Source of the DNA: an uncultured Actinomycetes bacterium | Lineage (GTDB): Bacteria; Actinomycetota; Thermoleophilia; Solirubrobacterales; 70-9 | Length of the DNA: 34,492 nt | Direction: 5' to 3' | Assembly: GCA_946482365.1 (NCBI GenBank) | Contig: CAMLQY010000018.1 | Span: 1 to 34,492 of the forward strand | Translations under genes and position numbers: made by a program | Notes under the pieces: model-generated | The model's input: the letters and a program-made list of their open reading frames with translations, nothing else | Database searches by the model: none | Told to the model about the DNA's origin: nothing | In this document: piece by piece, positions 17,439-25,623 of the stretch | Numbering within the stretch: the stretch's first letter is position 1 | How the letters are laid out: each line of letters starts with the position of its first letter

Positions 17439-17924
17439 ATGCAGATCTACGGTGTCAGCTTCGACATGGTCGGCAAGCAGCCGATCGTGCTGCTGAAGAC
17501 TGCCGACGGCAACCGCTTCCTGCCGATCTGGATCGGCCATCCCGAGGCGGCGGCGATCCTGATGAAGCTCCAGGGTGCCTCGACCCCGCGACCGATGACC
17601 CACGACCTGCTCTCCGACCTGCTCGACCAGCTCGACGCCAAATGCGAGCGGGTCTCCGTGACCGAACTGCGCGACAACACCTTCTACGCCTCGATCACGG
17701 TCTCGGTCAACGGGTCGGAGATGGAGATCGACTCTCGCCCCTCCGACGCCCTCGCCCTCGCTGTCCGCGTCTCGGCGCCGATCTTCGCCGACGAGGACGT
17801 GATCGAGGAGTCGGCGATCGAGTTCGAGCACGACGTCGAGGACACCGAGGAGGTCGTCGACAAGTTCAAAGAGTTCCTCGACGAGGTCACGCCCGATGAC
17901 TTCGCCAAGGGCGAGGACTCCTAG
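17439..17924 (+). CDS. Bifunctional nuclease family protein (DUF151)
   Basis: A 161-aa protein of the BFN/DUF151 family (PF02577), found across bacteria and plants; a plant member has DNase and RNase activity, while the bacterial role is unclear. Family features are the N-terminal QIYGVSFDMVGKQPIVLLKT, the WIGHPEAAAI motif (~28-37), and SRPSDALALAVRVSAPIFAD (~100-119). It has an acidic tail (EDVIEES to the end). I prefer ATG 17439 over the TTG at 17430, which would begin 2 nt after the tRNA. There is no room for its own promoter, so it is probably read through from the tRNA. It converges on ddl with a 4-bp overlap at the stops. Confidence 0.88.
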   Translation: MQIYGVSFDMVGKQPIVLLKTADGNRFLPIWIGHPEAAAILMKLQGASTPRPMTHDLLSDLLDQLDAKCERVSVTELRDNTFYASITVSVNGSEMEIDSRPSDALALAVRVSAPIFADEDVIEESAIEFEHDVEDTEEVVDKFKEFLDEVTPDDFAKGEDS

Positions 17925-18853
17925 GCGCTCGCCGGGGCCAGCGCGAGCTCCAAAATCCGCTCGACCAGCTGCTCGAAGGACATGCCGGCGGCCTCGGCGG
18001 CCTGGGGGAGAAGGCTGGTGTCGGTGAGGCCGGGGATGGCGTTGACCTCGAGCACCTGCGGCCCCTCCTCGCCGAGAATCAGGTCGACGCGCGAGAAGCC
18101 CGCGCAGCCGAGCGTCTCGTAGGCGCCCAGGGCGGCGTCGGTGACCGCGGCCGTCTCGCTCTCGCCGAGCTGTGCGGGGCAGACGAAGGAAGTGCGCCCG
18201 ATCTCGTAGCGCGCTTCGAAGTCGTAGCTGTGACCGGCCCGGGGAATCGCCTCGACCACCGGCAGCGCCTCGCCGCCGAGCACGCTGACGGCCAGCTCGC
18301 GACCGCTGACGAAGCGCTCCAGCAGGGCCCGGTCGTCGTAGCTGAAGGCGGAGACGAGGGCGCTGGGAACCTCGGAGGCGCTCTCGGCGAACTTCACCCC
18401 CAGCGCCGAGCCGCCGCGACTGGGCTTGACCACGAGCGGGAAGCCGAGCCGCTCCTCCAGGCTCCCGAGCGCATCGGCGGCGCCGAGCTCGCGGAACGCG
18501 GTCTCGTTGAATGCGAACCAGTCGGGGGTCGGGATCCCCGCCGAGCGCAGCTCGTGCTTGGTCAGGACCTTGTCGATGCAGCGCACGCAGGCGGCGACTC
18601 CCGGCCCCGTGAAGGGAATGCCGAGGATTTCCAGCAGCTCCTGGGCGGTGCCGTCCTCGCCGCCCGTTCCGTGCATGGCGACGAAGGCGACGTCGGGCCG
18701 CCCGGCGCTCAGCTGCTCGACCAGGTCCCCGCCGGCCTCCAGCGCCAGCACCTCGTGGCCGAGCCTTGCCAGCGCGTCTTCGACCCGAGCCCCGGAGCGC
18801 AGCGAGACGCTGCGCTCCAGCGACCGGCCGCCTTTGAGCACCGCGACCTTCAT
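17921..18853 (-). CDS. ddl: D-alanine--D-alanine ligase
   Basis: ATP-grasp enzyme that joins two D-Ala for peptidoglycan precursors. It is 310 aa, the short Ddl form. Visible motifs are GGRSLERSVSLRSG (~8-21), MHGTGGEDGTAQELLEILGI with the family pattern (~59-78), FTGPGV, the ATP-grasp lysine in LVVKPSRGGSALGVKF, and the Mg/ATP site VLEVNAIPGLTDTSLLPQ near the C-terminus. Its ATG overlaps the upstream aminotransferase stop by 4 bp (ATGA), indicating an operon. No vancomycin-resistance (D-Ala-D-Lac) genes are nearby. Confidence 0.94.
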   Translation of the reverse strand: MKVAVLKGGRSLERSVSLRSGARVEDALARLGHEVLALEAGGDLVEQLSAGRPDVAFVAMHGTGGEDGTAQELLEILGIPFTGPGVAACVRCIDKVLTKHELRSAGIPTPDWFAFNETAFRELGAADALGSLEERLGFPLVVKPSRGGSALGVKFAESASEVPSALVSAFSYDDRALLERFVSGRELAVSVLGGEALPVVEAIPRAGHSYDFEARYEIGRTSFVCPAQLGESETAAVTDAALGAYETLGCAGFSRVDLILGEEGPQVLEVNAIPGLTDTSLLPQAAEAAGMSFEQLVERILELALAPASA

Positions 18854-20211
18854 GCGCCTCCTTCTTCGGCTTTGCGAAAGGGGACGACGTTCTCCGGCTC
18901 GGCTGCCCCCTGCTTGGGCTGCACGGGGTCTGGCCGCTCGCCGGTAAGGGCTCCGTACAGCTCGACCTGCTCGCCGATCACCTTGCCGATGCGGCGGATT
19001 CCCTCGCGGATCTCGTCCTCGTCCCCGGCCGAGAAGTTGAGCCGCATCGAGCTGTGCCCGCTGCCGTCGACGTAGGCGGCCTGGCCGGGAACGAAGGCGA
19101 CGTCCTCACGCAGCGCCTTTGCCAGGAGGTCGCTGGTATCGATGTAGGGGGGGAGGGTCGCCCAGATGAAAATCCCGCCTTCCGGCTCGGTCCAGCTCGC
19201 CTGCGGCGGGAAGTGCTGGCGCAGCGCCTCCAGCATCGCATCGCGGCGCGAGCGGTAGATATCGGCGAGGCTCTCGACGTACTGCCCCCAGCCGCCGCCT
19301 CCGAAGTACTCGCGGACGAAGTACTGGGTGAGGGTCGAAGTGCAGAGGTCGGCGGCCTGCTTGCCCAGGACGATCTTGTCCATCACCGGCGGCGGCGCCA
19401 CCGCCCAGCCGAGGCGGATCCCGGGCGAGAGGATCTTCGAGAAGGTGCCGACGTAGATGACGAAGTCCCCGCCGTCGAGCTGGTAGAGCGGCGGCAGCGG
19501 CTCGCCGCCGAAGCGGAGCAGGCCGTAGGGGTTGTCCTCGACGACCAGCAGCTCGCGCGACCGTGCCAGCTCGACCAGGCGCCGCCGCCGTTCCAGCGAC
19601 ATCGTCACGCCGGCGGGGTTCTGGAAGGTCGGCACCGAGTAGACGAACTTCGGCCGCCTCCCTTCTCCGTCGAGCCGCCCGAGCACTGCCTCCAGCTCGT
19701 CGATCCGCATCCCCTCCGCGTCGCACTCGACCTGAATCGTGTCGGCCTCGTAGCTGCAGAAGACCGGGATCGCGCCGGGGTAGGTCGGCGCCTCGCAGAT
19801 CACCGCGTCGCCGGGGTCGACCAGCGCCTTGCAGATCAGGTCGATCGCCTGCTGACCGCCTGTCGTGACGATCACGTCCTCGGGGTCGGGAAGCATCCCC
19901 TCGGCCCCCATCACCTCGATGATGCAGTCGACGGTCTCGCGGAAGCCCTCCGTGGGGCCGTACTGAAGCGCCTCGGCGGCGGACTCCTGGGCGATCCGCG
20001 TCATCTGCGCGGCGAAGGTCTGCGGCGGGAAGGTCGAGGTGTCGGGAAGGCCGCCGGCGAGCGAGATCACTTCCGGGCGCGCGGTCACCGCCATCAAGTC
20101 GCGCATCGCCGAGGAGCGCATCACCTGCGTCCGCGTCGCAAAGAGGCCGGCGTAGCGCTCGAGATCGCTGCTGCGGGTGTGGGCGCGACGCCGGTGAGGC
20201 GGCTCTGGCAT
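18850..20211 (-). CDS. PLP-dependent aminotransferase (class I/II, LysN-like)
   Basis: A fold-type I aminotransferase, ~453 aa, resembling 2-aminoadipate/kynurenine-type enzymes without the MocR DNA-binding domain. Motifs include SLAGGLPDTSTFPP, LQYGPTEGFRETV, TTGGQQAIDLI, the NPAG segment in VPTFQNPAGVTMS, VVEDNPYGLLRF (PLP ring contact Asp), the Schiff-base lysine in VGTFSKILSPGIRLGW, and SSMRLNFS with the carboxylate-binding Arg. The exact amino acid used cannot be told. I start at ATG 20211 because the 34 upstream in-frame residues are basic and non-conserved. The 4-bp overlap with ddl suggests a coupled role, perhaps amino acid supply for the wall, but this is inference. Confidence 0.88.
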   Translation of the reverse strand: MPEPPHRRRAHTRSSDLERYAGLFATRTQVMRSSAMRDLMAVTARPEVISLAGGLPDTSTFPPQTFAAQMTRIAQESAAEALQYGPTEGFRETVDCIIEVMGAEGMLPDPEDVIVTTGGQQAIDLICKALVDPGDAVICEAPTYPGAIPVFCSYEADTIQVECDAEGMRIDELEAVLGRLDGEGRRPKFVYSVPTFQNPAGVTMSLERRRRLVELARSRELLVVEDNPYGLLRFGGEPLPPLYQLDGGDFVIYVGTFSKILSPGIRLGWAVAPPPVMDKIVLGKQAADLCTSTLTQYFVREYFGGGGWGQYVESLADIYRSRRDAMLEALRQHFPPQASWTEPEGGIFIWATLPPYIDTSDLLAKALREDVAFVPGQAAYVDGSGHSSMRLNFSAGDEDEIREGIRRIGKVIGEQVELYGALTGERPDPVQPKQGAAEPENVVPFRKAEEGGA

Positions 20212-20252
20212 GGGGACAGTGTGCCGAATTGGCGCCGTCTCGCCGGGGAAGC

Positions 20253-20258
20253 TAGGTT
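20253..20258 (+). promoter_or_regulatory. Putative -10 element of the 20265 membrane protein gene
   Basis: TAGGTT ends exactly 6 nt before the GTG at 20265, the same spacing as at hemB and the 26394 gene, predicting transcription from the start codon itself. No Shine-Dalgarno is seen. Confidence 0.45.
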
Positions 20259-20264
20259 TCCCGC

Positions 20265-20699
20265 GTGGGATCTTTCTCGGGAATCTGCCTGGAGCTCGGC
20301 ATCGGCATCGCAATTGGGATGCTGGCCGGCACCACCGGCACCCACGGCTCGGCCCGCGGCCGGATGACGATCCTGGCCGGGGTGATCGCCCTCGCCATCG
20401 GCGCCCTGCTCGCCGGCACCGCCGACGTAAGCACCGTGGCCGGCGCCCTGTTCTGCCTGATCGGCGCCGTCTTCGCCTGCCTCGTCGTCAGCGACGTCGT
20501 CAGCGGCGCGGGGCGCCGGGAGGGGAGCGGCTCAGGGGCGCTGGCCTTCCTCGTCTCGCTCGCCGCCCTGATCGTCGTGGCGATCGCGATCCTGATCTCC
20601 CCGGCCTCGCTGCTCGTAGTGGCTGCGCTTGCATGGCTGGGAATCTCACGCCGCCGCCGCGCCCAGCGCAAACACGCCGGCCTCCGCGTCCTGCGTTAG
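20265..20699 (+). CDS. Small multi-pass membrane protein, unknown function
   Basis: A 144-aa hydrophobic protein with about four to five membrane segments (about 6-24, 35-54, 57-78, 91-110, 112-126) and a basic cytoplasmic tail (SRRRRAQRKHAGLRVLR). No family is recognised. A Gly/Ser-rich loop (SGAGRREGSGSG) separates the two halves. GTG start at 20265, divergent from the aminotransferase gene with a 53-bp gap. The next gene starts 22 bp after its stop and could be cotranscribed. Confidence 0.75.
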   Translation: MGSFSGICLELGIGIAIGMLAGTTGTHGSARGRMTILAGVIALAIGALLAGTADVSTVAGALFCLIGAVFACLVVSDVVSGAGRREGSGSGALAFLVSLAALIVVAIAILISPASLLVVAALAWLGISRRRRAQRKHAGLRVLR

Positions 20700-20721
20700 A
20701 GCCCCGGCATGATTAGCGGCG

Positions 20722-22236
20722 ATGGCCGCTAAGAAGCTCGTCCTCACCTACGTCGACTCGCTGCGCACGGACATGCTGCTCCGCGCCGTCGCCGAGGGTC
20801 GCGCCCCCGCCTTCGGCGCCCTCCTCGAGCGCGGCGTCTTGGTCGAGGACTGCGTCTCCAGCTTCCCTTCGGTGACCCCGGTCGCCTGCGCCGAGATGGT
20901 CACCGGCGAGGGCGCGAACGGCCACTGGATCAGTGGCATGGACTGGTACCACCGCCTCGAGCGACGCTACGTCGAGTACGGCTCCTCGCTCGAGGCGAGC
21001 CGGGCGTTCGGCATCTTCCGCGCCCTCTACGACCTGGTCTACAACATGAACCTGGCGCACCTCAACCCCGCCGCCGAGACGCTGTTCGAGCGCCTCGACG
21101 ACGCCGGGTTGCGCACCGCCTGTACCCCGTTCCTGATCTACCGCGGCCGTCACCGCCACCAGGTGTCGCTCGAGGGGCTCCTGCGACGGGCGGTCGACGC
21201 GACGCAGCTGAAGTTCCGCCACCACACCTGGGGCCCGGCGGAGCTCTTCTACGGCGACCTCTACGCGAGCAGCGAGGTCCCCTGCAAATCGACCTCGATC
21301 CCCGGTGCCCGGGACGGGTACTCGGCCTGCTGCGCCGCCGAGCTGGCGAAGAGCGGCGGGTTCGACTTCCTGCTCTTCTCCCTTCCCGACAACGACAACT
21401 ACTCCCACCGCCACGGGCCGGAGGCGAGCGTCGAGTCGATCTCCAGGGCCGACCGCTGCTTCTCGAAGCTGGTCGAGGCGGCCGGCGGCCTCGATGCCTT
21501 CCTCGCCGACCACGCGGTCGTCCTGCTCGCCGACCACGCGCAGACGGCGGTGCACCGCGGCCTGCCGCTGGCGGAGCTGCTCGGCCACGAGTGGTCGGTT
21601 CTGAGGCCGTCGGAGTCGGAGCCCGAGCGAGCCCAGCTGGCGGTCAGCCCAACCGGCCGAGCCGCTCACGTCTATCTCCTCCCGGGGGCGGGGAAGCCGG
21701 CCGACCCGGAGGCGGTGCGGGCGAGGTTGAACGTGCTCGAAGGGGTCGACCTCGTCTGCTGTCTCGAGTCCGCCGACGGCAAGCCACTGGTTCGAGAGGA
21801 GCCGGGCGCGCCCACAGGAGGCGTGACGGCGACGGTCGAACGCGGAGAGGCGAGGTTGCGCTTCCGCCCCGGCGGCGCCGTCGCCGACCTTCGCGACGGT
21901 CGCTGGGACTTCGAGGGGGACCTCGGCGCGATCGCAGCGACCGTCGAGGACGGGCGGCTGTTCAGCCGGGATTACCCCGACCCCCTCGCCCGGATCTGGT
22001 CTGCGCTCACGGCTCCGCACGCGGGGGACTTCCTGCTCTCGCTGGCGCTGGGCTACGAGGCTGTGGACTGGGGCGGCGTCTCTCACGCCGGCGGCGGCAG
22101 CCACGGCTCGCTGCACGCCGGGGACTCTCTCGGTCCACTGCTTTTCGTCGGCTGCGGGCCCGAGAGGGCGAACGTGCGGGAGCAGTGGGCGCTGCGCGAC
22201 GTGGCGCCGGTGGTCCTTGATCACTTCGGGCTATGA
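20722..22236 (+). CDS. Alkaline phosphatase superfamily phosphodiesterase (NPP-like)
   Basis: A 504-aa enzyme of the type I phosphodiesterase/nucleotide pyrophosphatase group, with the two-metal site of alkaline phosphatases. I read metal ligand D12 (TYVDSLRTDM), the nucleophile T52 in SSFPSVTPVACAEMVTG, D223 and H229 in LPDNDNYSHRHGP, the D271-H272 pair in LLADHAQT, and a C-terminal His near 460 in GGGSHGSLHAGD. The full catalytic set is present, so it should be active on a phosphodiester or phosphomonoester. No signal peptide is seen, which suggests a cytoplasmic location. It overlaps the next gene by 4 bp (ATGA), so it may act on a product of that membrane protein. The substrate is unknown. 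Confidence 0.88.
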   Translation: MAAKKLVLTYVDSLRTDMLLRAVAEGRAPAFGALLERGVLVEDCVSSFPSVTPVACAEMVTGEGANGHWISGMDWYHRLERRYVEYGSSLEASRAFGIFRALYDLVYNMNLAHLNPAAETLFERLDDAGLRTACTPFLIYRGRHRHQVSLEGLLRRAVDATQLKFRHHTWGPAELFYGDLYASSEVPCKSTSIPGARDGYSACCAAELAKSGGFDFLLFSLPDNDNYSHRHGPEASVESISRADRCFSKLVEAAGGLDAFLADHAVVLLADHAQTAVHRGLPLAELLGHEWSVLRPSESEPERAQLAVSPTGRAAHVYLLPGAGKPADPEAVRARLNVLEGVDLVCCLESADGKPLVREEPGAPTGGVTATVERGEARLRFRPGGAVADLRDGRWDFEGDLGAIAATVEDGRLFSRDYPDPLARIWSALTAPHAGDFLLSLALGYEAVDWGGVSHAGGGSHGSLHAGDSLGPLLFVGCGPERANVREQWALRDVAPVVLDHFGL

Positions 22237-23900
22237 GGTGGGTCCTCGCGGCACTGGCGGCCGCCTTTTTTGCCGCGACGCCGGCAAGCGCGGACGTGAC
22301 CGCCGCCGCGGCGACTCGCAGTGCCGCCCAGGACGCGAAGGTCGTGGCGGAGCGCAAGGAGAACGGGGACCTTTCGCACACGACAGCCAAGGTCGACGGC
22401 AGCTGGGAGGTCTCCTGGTTCGCCGGGGACGAGCGAGTGGCGCTGGTGATCGTCGATCCGGCGACCGGCACCGTTCGCGAGTCCTGGACGGGCTACCAGG
22501 TCGCCTGGAAGATGGCGCGCGGCTACTCCGGCGCCTTCGGCCACAAGCTCAACGCCCCCTATGTCTTCCTGCCGCTCTGCGCGATCTTCCTCCTCGGCCT
22601 CCTCGACTGGAGGCGCCTGCGCCGGCTCGCCAACCTCGACCTCCTCTTCCTGCTCGGCTTCGGGGCCTCGCACCTCTTCTTCAACCGCGGTGAGATCGGA
22701 GTCTCGGTCCCGCTCCAGTACGTCCCGCTCGCCTACCTCTTCGGCCGGGCGCTGTGGATCGGTCTGCGAAAAGACGCCGGCGGCGGCATACGCCCGGTCT
22801 GGCCGACCAGGTGGCTGCTCGTCGCGGCCCTCTTCCTGATCGGCTTCCGGCTCGGCCTGAACGTCGCCGACTCCGGCGCGATCGACGTCGGCTATGCCGG
22901 CGTGGTCGGCGCCGACCGGATCGCCCACGGGGAACCCGTCTACGGCAGCTTCCCCGAGGACGTCTCCCAGGGAGACACCTACGGCCCGGTCAACTACTTC
23001 GCCTACGTCCCCTTCGAGGCGATCTGGCCCTGGTCGGGAAGCTGGGACGACCTCCCCGCCGCTCACGGAGCGGCGGTCTTCTTCGACCTCGCGACCTTCG
23101 CGCTGCTGATCCTGCTGGGCCGTCGAATCCGTCCGGGGCCGGAGGGCAACAAGCTCGCTGCGACGCTCGCCTTCGGCTGGGCCGCCTATCCCTATACGGC
23201 CTTCGCTCTGCTCTCCAACTCCAACGACACCCTGGTGGCGATGCTGCTGGTTGCCACTCTCTTGGTTCTGGCGCGCCCCGCAGCTCGCGGCGTGATGGCT
23301 GCTCTGGCGACACTGGCGAAGTTTGCGCCAGCGGTGTTGGTGCCGATGCTTGCGACGTACCGAAGCTGGCCCGCGGGTCCTGTCGCTGCAGGGGACCCAC
23401 CGCCCCTTCCGGTCGCTAAAGCGTCCTCAGGGGCGGTCCCCCCTACAGCGCCACCCACGGGAGTGGCGTTTGGCGTGGCATTCGGACTAACGGCCTTCGG
23501 CTTGCTGTTGTGGCCCGCGATCGATCCCGGGCTCTCCACGGTCTACGACCGCACGATCGACTATCAGGCGGGAAGGGACTCGCCGTTCAGCATCTGGGGG
23601 CAGGTAGCTGGATTGGAGCCGATGCGGATTGCGATCCTCGGGGCGGTCGGGGCGCTCTCTTTGCTTCTAGCTTTTCGACCCAGGCGGAAGAGCATTGTGC
23701 AGGTAGCTGCGCTCGGCGCGGCGCTTCTGATTGGGGTCCAGCTGACGATGCAGCACTGGTTCTATCTCTACGTCGTTTGGTTCTACCCATTGCTGCTGGT
23801 TGCAATGGCGGTCAGGGCTCCCTCTGGCGGACACTCCAGCGCGGCTCCCGCCGCGCGTCCGACAGAGGGAGCCCTGACCGCCCCCGTGACGAATTCGTAG
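22233..23900 (+). CDS. PepSY-like/GT-C (GT87-like) membrane glycosyltransferase carrying palindromic inserts
   Basis: A 555-aa membrane protein. It has a signal peptide (~1-20), an extracytoplasmic PepSY-like domain (~35-95, VDGSWEVSWFAGDERVALVI), then about ten membrane helices. DVGYAGVVGADRIAHGEPVY (~217-236), GDTYGPVNYFAYVPFE (~248-263) and DRTIDYQAGRDSPFSIWG resemble GT-C/GT87 polyprenyl-phosphate-sugar-dependent mannosyltransferases. Residues ~378-408, rich in Pro, Ala and Gly, are encoded by a family A palindromic element in a loop between two helices, and the last ~30 residues come largely from another palindrome. The ATG overlaps the preceding enzyme gene by 4 bp. The product may glycosylate an envelope lipid or polymer. 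Confidence 0.8.
   Translation: MRWVLAALAAAFFAATPASADVTAAAATRSAAQDAKVVAERKENGDLSHTTAKVDGSWEVSWFAGDERVALVIVDPATGTVRESWTGYQVAWKMARGYSGAFGHKLNAPYVFLPLCAIFLLGLLDWRRLRRLANLDLLFLLGFGASHLFFNRGEIGVSVPLQYVPLAYLFGRALWIGLRKDAGGGIRPVWPTRWLLVAALFLIGFRLGLNVADSGAIDVGYAGVVGADRIAHGEPVYGSFPEDVSQGDTYGPVNYFAYVPFEAIWPWSGSWDDLPAAHGAAVFFDLATFALLILLGRRIRPGPEGNKLAATLAFGWAAYPYTAFALLSNSNDTLVAMLLVATLLVLARPAARGVMAALATLAKFAPAVLVPMLATYRSWPAGPVAAGDPPPLPVAKASSGAVPPTAPPTGVAFGVAFGLTAFGLLLWPAIDPGLSTVYDRTIDYQAGRDSPFSIWGQVAGLEPMRIAILGAVGALSLLLAFRPRRKSIVQVAALGAALLIGVQLTMQHWFYLYVVWFYPLLLVAMAVRAPSGGHSSAAPAARPTEGALTAPVTNS
23365..23455 (-). repeat. Palindromic element, family A member 3 (inside the GT-C gene)
   Basis: The reverse complement matches 14295-14386 almost base for base, with a few end differences. 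Imperfect terminal repeats CCCGCGGGT (23370-23378) and ACCCACGGG (23453-23461) flank it, and the core is a long imperfect stem centred on CGCTAAAGCG. It is translated without a stop as a Pro/Ala/Gly-rich stretch (for example AAGDPPPLPVAKASSGAVPP). Confidence 0.9.
23807..23882. repeat. Perfect 19-bp inverted repeat at the 3' end of the GT-C gene
   Basis: Arm 23807-23825 (GGCGGTCAGGGCTCCCTCT) is the exact reverse complement of 23864-23882. The loop holds a second stem (GCGCGGC with GCCGCGC) and a CGGAC/GTCCG pair. It encodes most of the last ~30 residues of the protein ending at 23900. There is no T-run, so it is unlikely to be a simple terminator. Confidence 0.85.
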
Positions 23901-23977
23901 GGGAACCGTCCTACATTCGGCTAACGAGCTGTCGTCGACGGGACCGTTTCAAGCCGGTGTCGATCCCGGTACGACCA

Positions 23978-24783
23978 GTGCGGATTTCCAATCCAAACTT
24001 CCGGTGGCATCCACGGCGCTCGGCGACCCTGCCGGCCCTCCTTGCCACGGCAGTCCTCGCGGCTCTGCTCGCTCTCCCCGCTTCGTCGCGCGCAGCGCCC
24101 ATGGAGCTCCTCGCGACGTGGGGGAGCCCCGGCACGGGGCCCGGTCAGTTCAACTCACCCTCGGCCCTTGCCGTAGACCCGGAGGGGAGCGCCCACGTCG
24201 CCGACAGCTTCAACCACCGCATTCAGGCCTTCGACCACTGCCACAGGTGGACGAGCACGCTCGGGGGCCTCGGGTCCAGCGCCGGAGAGCTCAACGCGCC
24301 GCTCGGCGTCGCCCTCGACTCCCACGGGAACCTCTACGTCGCCGAGGCGAACAACAACAGGGTCCAGGTCTTCGACGCCTCGGGGGCCTTTCTCTACAGC
24401 TGGGGCAGCTTCGGCTCCGGCAACGGCCAGTTCAAATCCCTCGCAGCGTCGCCACCGGCCCGCTCGGCGAGGTCTACGTCACCGAGGGCAGCCCCAACCA
24501 CCGCATACAGGTCTTCGGCGACCCGCCGCCCACGGTCCCGGACCTGCTCGAGGCCGTAGCCGACCTGGGGCTTCCGCGCGGGATCGAGAACAGCTTGAGG
24601 CGAAGCTGCGTGGAGCAGGGGGCCAGCCTCGAGCGCGGCCAGCCCCACACCGCGATGAACAAGCTCGGCGCGCTGCTTTCCGAGCTGGCGGCCCTGAGCG
24701 GCAAGAAGCTCGCCGCGCCCGCCGCCGCCGCCATCACGGCGGAGGTCCAGGCGACTCTTCGCGCGCTGAGCTGCCTGGAGTGA
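23978..24783 (+). pseudogene. NHL-repeat secreted protein with FIMAH-like C-terminus, frameshifted
   Basis: The reading frame from GTG 23978 gives a basic start (MRISNPNFRWHPRR), a signal peptide (LLATAVLAALLALPASSRAA) and NHL beta-propeller repeats (GQFNSPSALAVDPEGSAHVA, APLGVALDSHGNLYVAEANN). At the C-run 24438-24440 the frame breaks: after GSGNGQFKS the homology continues one frame over as PRSVATGPLGEVYVTEGSPN to a stop at 24783. One missing C explains it exactly. The restored tail (~80 residues, VPDLLEAVADLGLPRGIENS then a helical region) resembles a FIMAH domain. As read, translation stops near 24559. An intact gene would encode ~268 residues, secreted, with few propeller blades. Start choice is uncertain. 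Confidence 0.75.
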
Positions 24784-24789
24784 CGCCGC

Positions 24790-25563
24790 TCAGCCGGGCG
24801 CGGGCACCATCACCTGCTCGATCGAGTCGGCCAGCCCGGCGTCGTTGACGCCGACCACCGCGCCCATCACCCAGACGTCCTCCTCGGCCGTCTCGAACTT
24901 GACCGGCATCTGGGTGATCATCTGCTGGAGGATCAGCTCCGGTTTCACCCCGAGCACGCTGGTCCGCGATCCGGTCATCCCGACGTCGGAGATGAACGCG
25001 GTCCCGCCCGGCAGCACTCTCGCGTCAGCCGTCGGCACATGGGTGTGGGTGCCGAGCACGGCGGCAACACGGCCGTCGAGGTGCCAGCCCATCGCCACCT
25101 TCTCGCTGGTCACCTCGGCATGGAAGTCGACGATCGCGAAGTCGCACTCGATCTTCTCGAGGATGCTGTCGGCCTCGTGGAACGGGGAGCGGGCGACGGT
25201 GAGTCCGATCGCCCCGCTGAGGTTGATTACGCCGACCCGCTTTCCGGCGACCTCGACGACCGTGTAGCCGCGACCGGGATTCGCATACGGGTAGTTGGCG
25301 GGCCGCACGACGCGATCGCTGCGGTTGAGGAAGTCGTAGGCCTCTCGATGGCGGTAGACGTGGTTGCCCGTCGTGATCGCGTCGGCACCGGCGTCGAAGA
25401 GCGCCTTGGCCGTCTTCTCGGTGATCCCCATCCCGCCGGCGGAGTTCTCGCCGTTGACGATCGTCATGTCCGGGGCGTAGCGCTCGCGCAGCTCGGGCAT
25501 TGCGGCATGCAGCCCGCGCCGGCCCGGGCCGCCGACCACGTCGCCGATGAAGAGCACCTTCAT
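24790..25563 (-). CDS. ymdB: YmdB-family metallophosphoesterase
   Basis: A 257-aa member of the TIGR00282/YmdB family, dinuclear-metal phosphodiesterases; Bacillus YmdB hydrolyses 2',3'-cyclic nucleotides and affects biofilm and motility decisions. Metal ligands are visible: D8 (IGDVVG), E39-N40 (VNGENSAGG), N67-H68 (TGNHVY), H148 (VDFHAE), H173 and H175 (GTHTHVPTAD). Length is normal. The usual neighbour rny is not in this window. ATG start with TAGGGT 9 nt upstream on the minus strand. It converges with the NHL gene and diverges from the gene at 25624. Confidence 0.93.
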   Translation of the reverse strand: MKVLFIGDVVGGPGRRGLHAAMPELRERYAPDMTIVNGENSAGGMGITEKTAKALFDAGADAITTGNHVYRHREAYDFLNRSDRVVRPANYPYANPGRGYTVVEVAGKRVGVINLSGAIGLTVARSPFHEADSILEKIECDFAIVDFHAEVTSEKVAMGWHLDGRVAAVLGTHTHVPTADARVLPGGTAFISDVGMTGSRTSVLGVKPELILQQMITQMPVKFETAEEDVWVMGAVVGVNDAGLADSIEQVMVPAPG

Positions 25564-25572
25564 GGTCGCCTG

Positions 25573-25597
25573 ACCCTAGTGCCTGACGGGGCACTAG
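25573..25597. promoter_or_regulatory. Divergent promoter region with an 8-bp dyad
   Basis: CTAGTGCC (25576-25583) and GGCACTAG (25590-25597) are perfect arms around TGACGG. The left arm overlaps the minus-strand -10 candidate TAGGGT (25573-25578) of ymdB, so a regulator bound here could control ymdB and perhaps the divergent gene at 25624. Confidence 0.4.
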
Positions 25598-25623
25598 CTC
25601 CGAAATGCGCAAGGGTGTAGGGC

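Noticed and set aside
20212..20313. N-terminal extension of the aminotransferase
   Set aside because: Basic, non-conserved residues that overlap the divergent gene and its promoter.
20713..22224. Minus-strand frame opposite the phosphodiesterase
   Set aside because: Shadow of a gene with a complete catalytic motif set.
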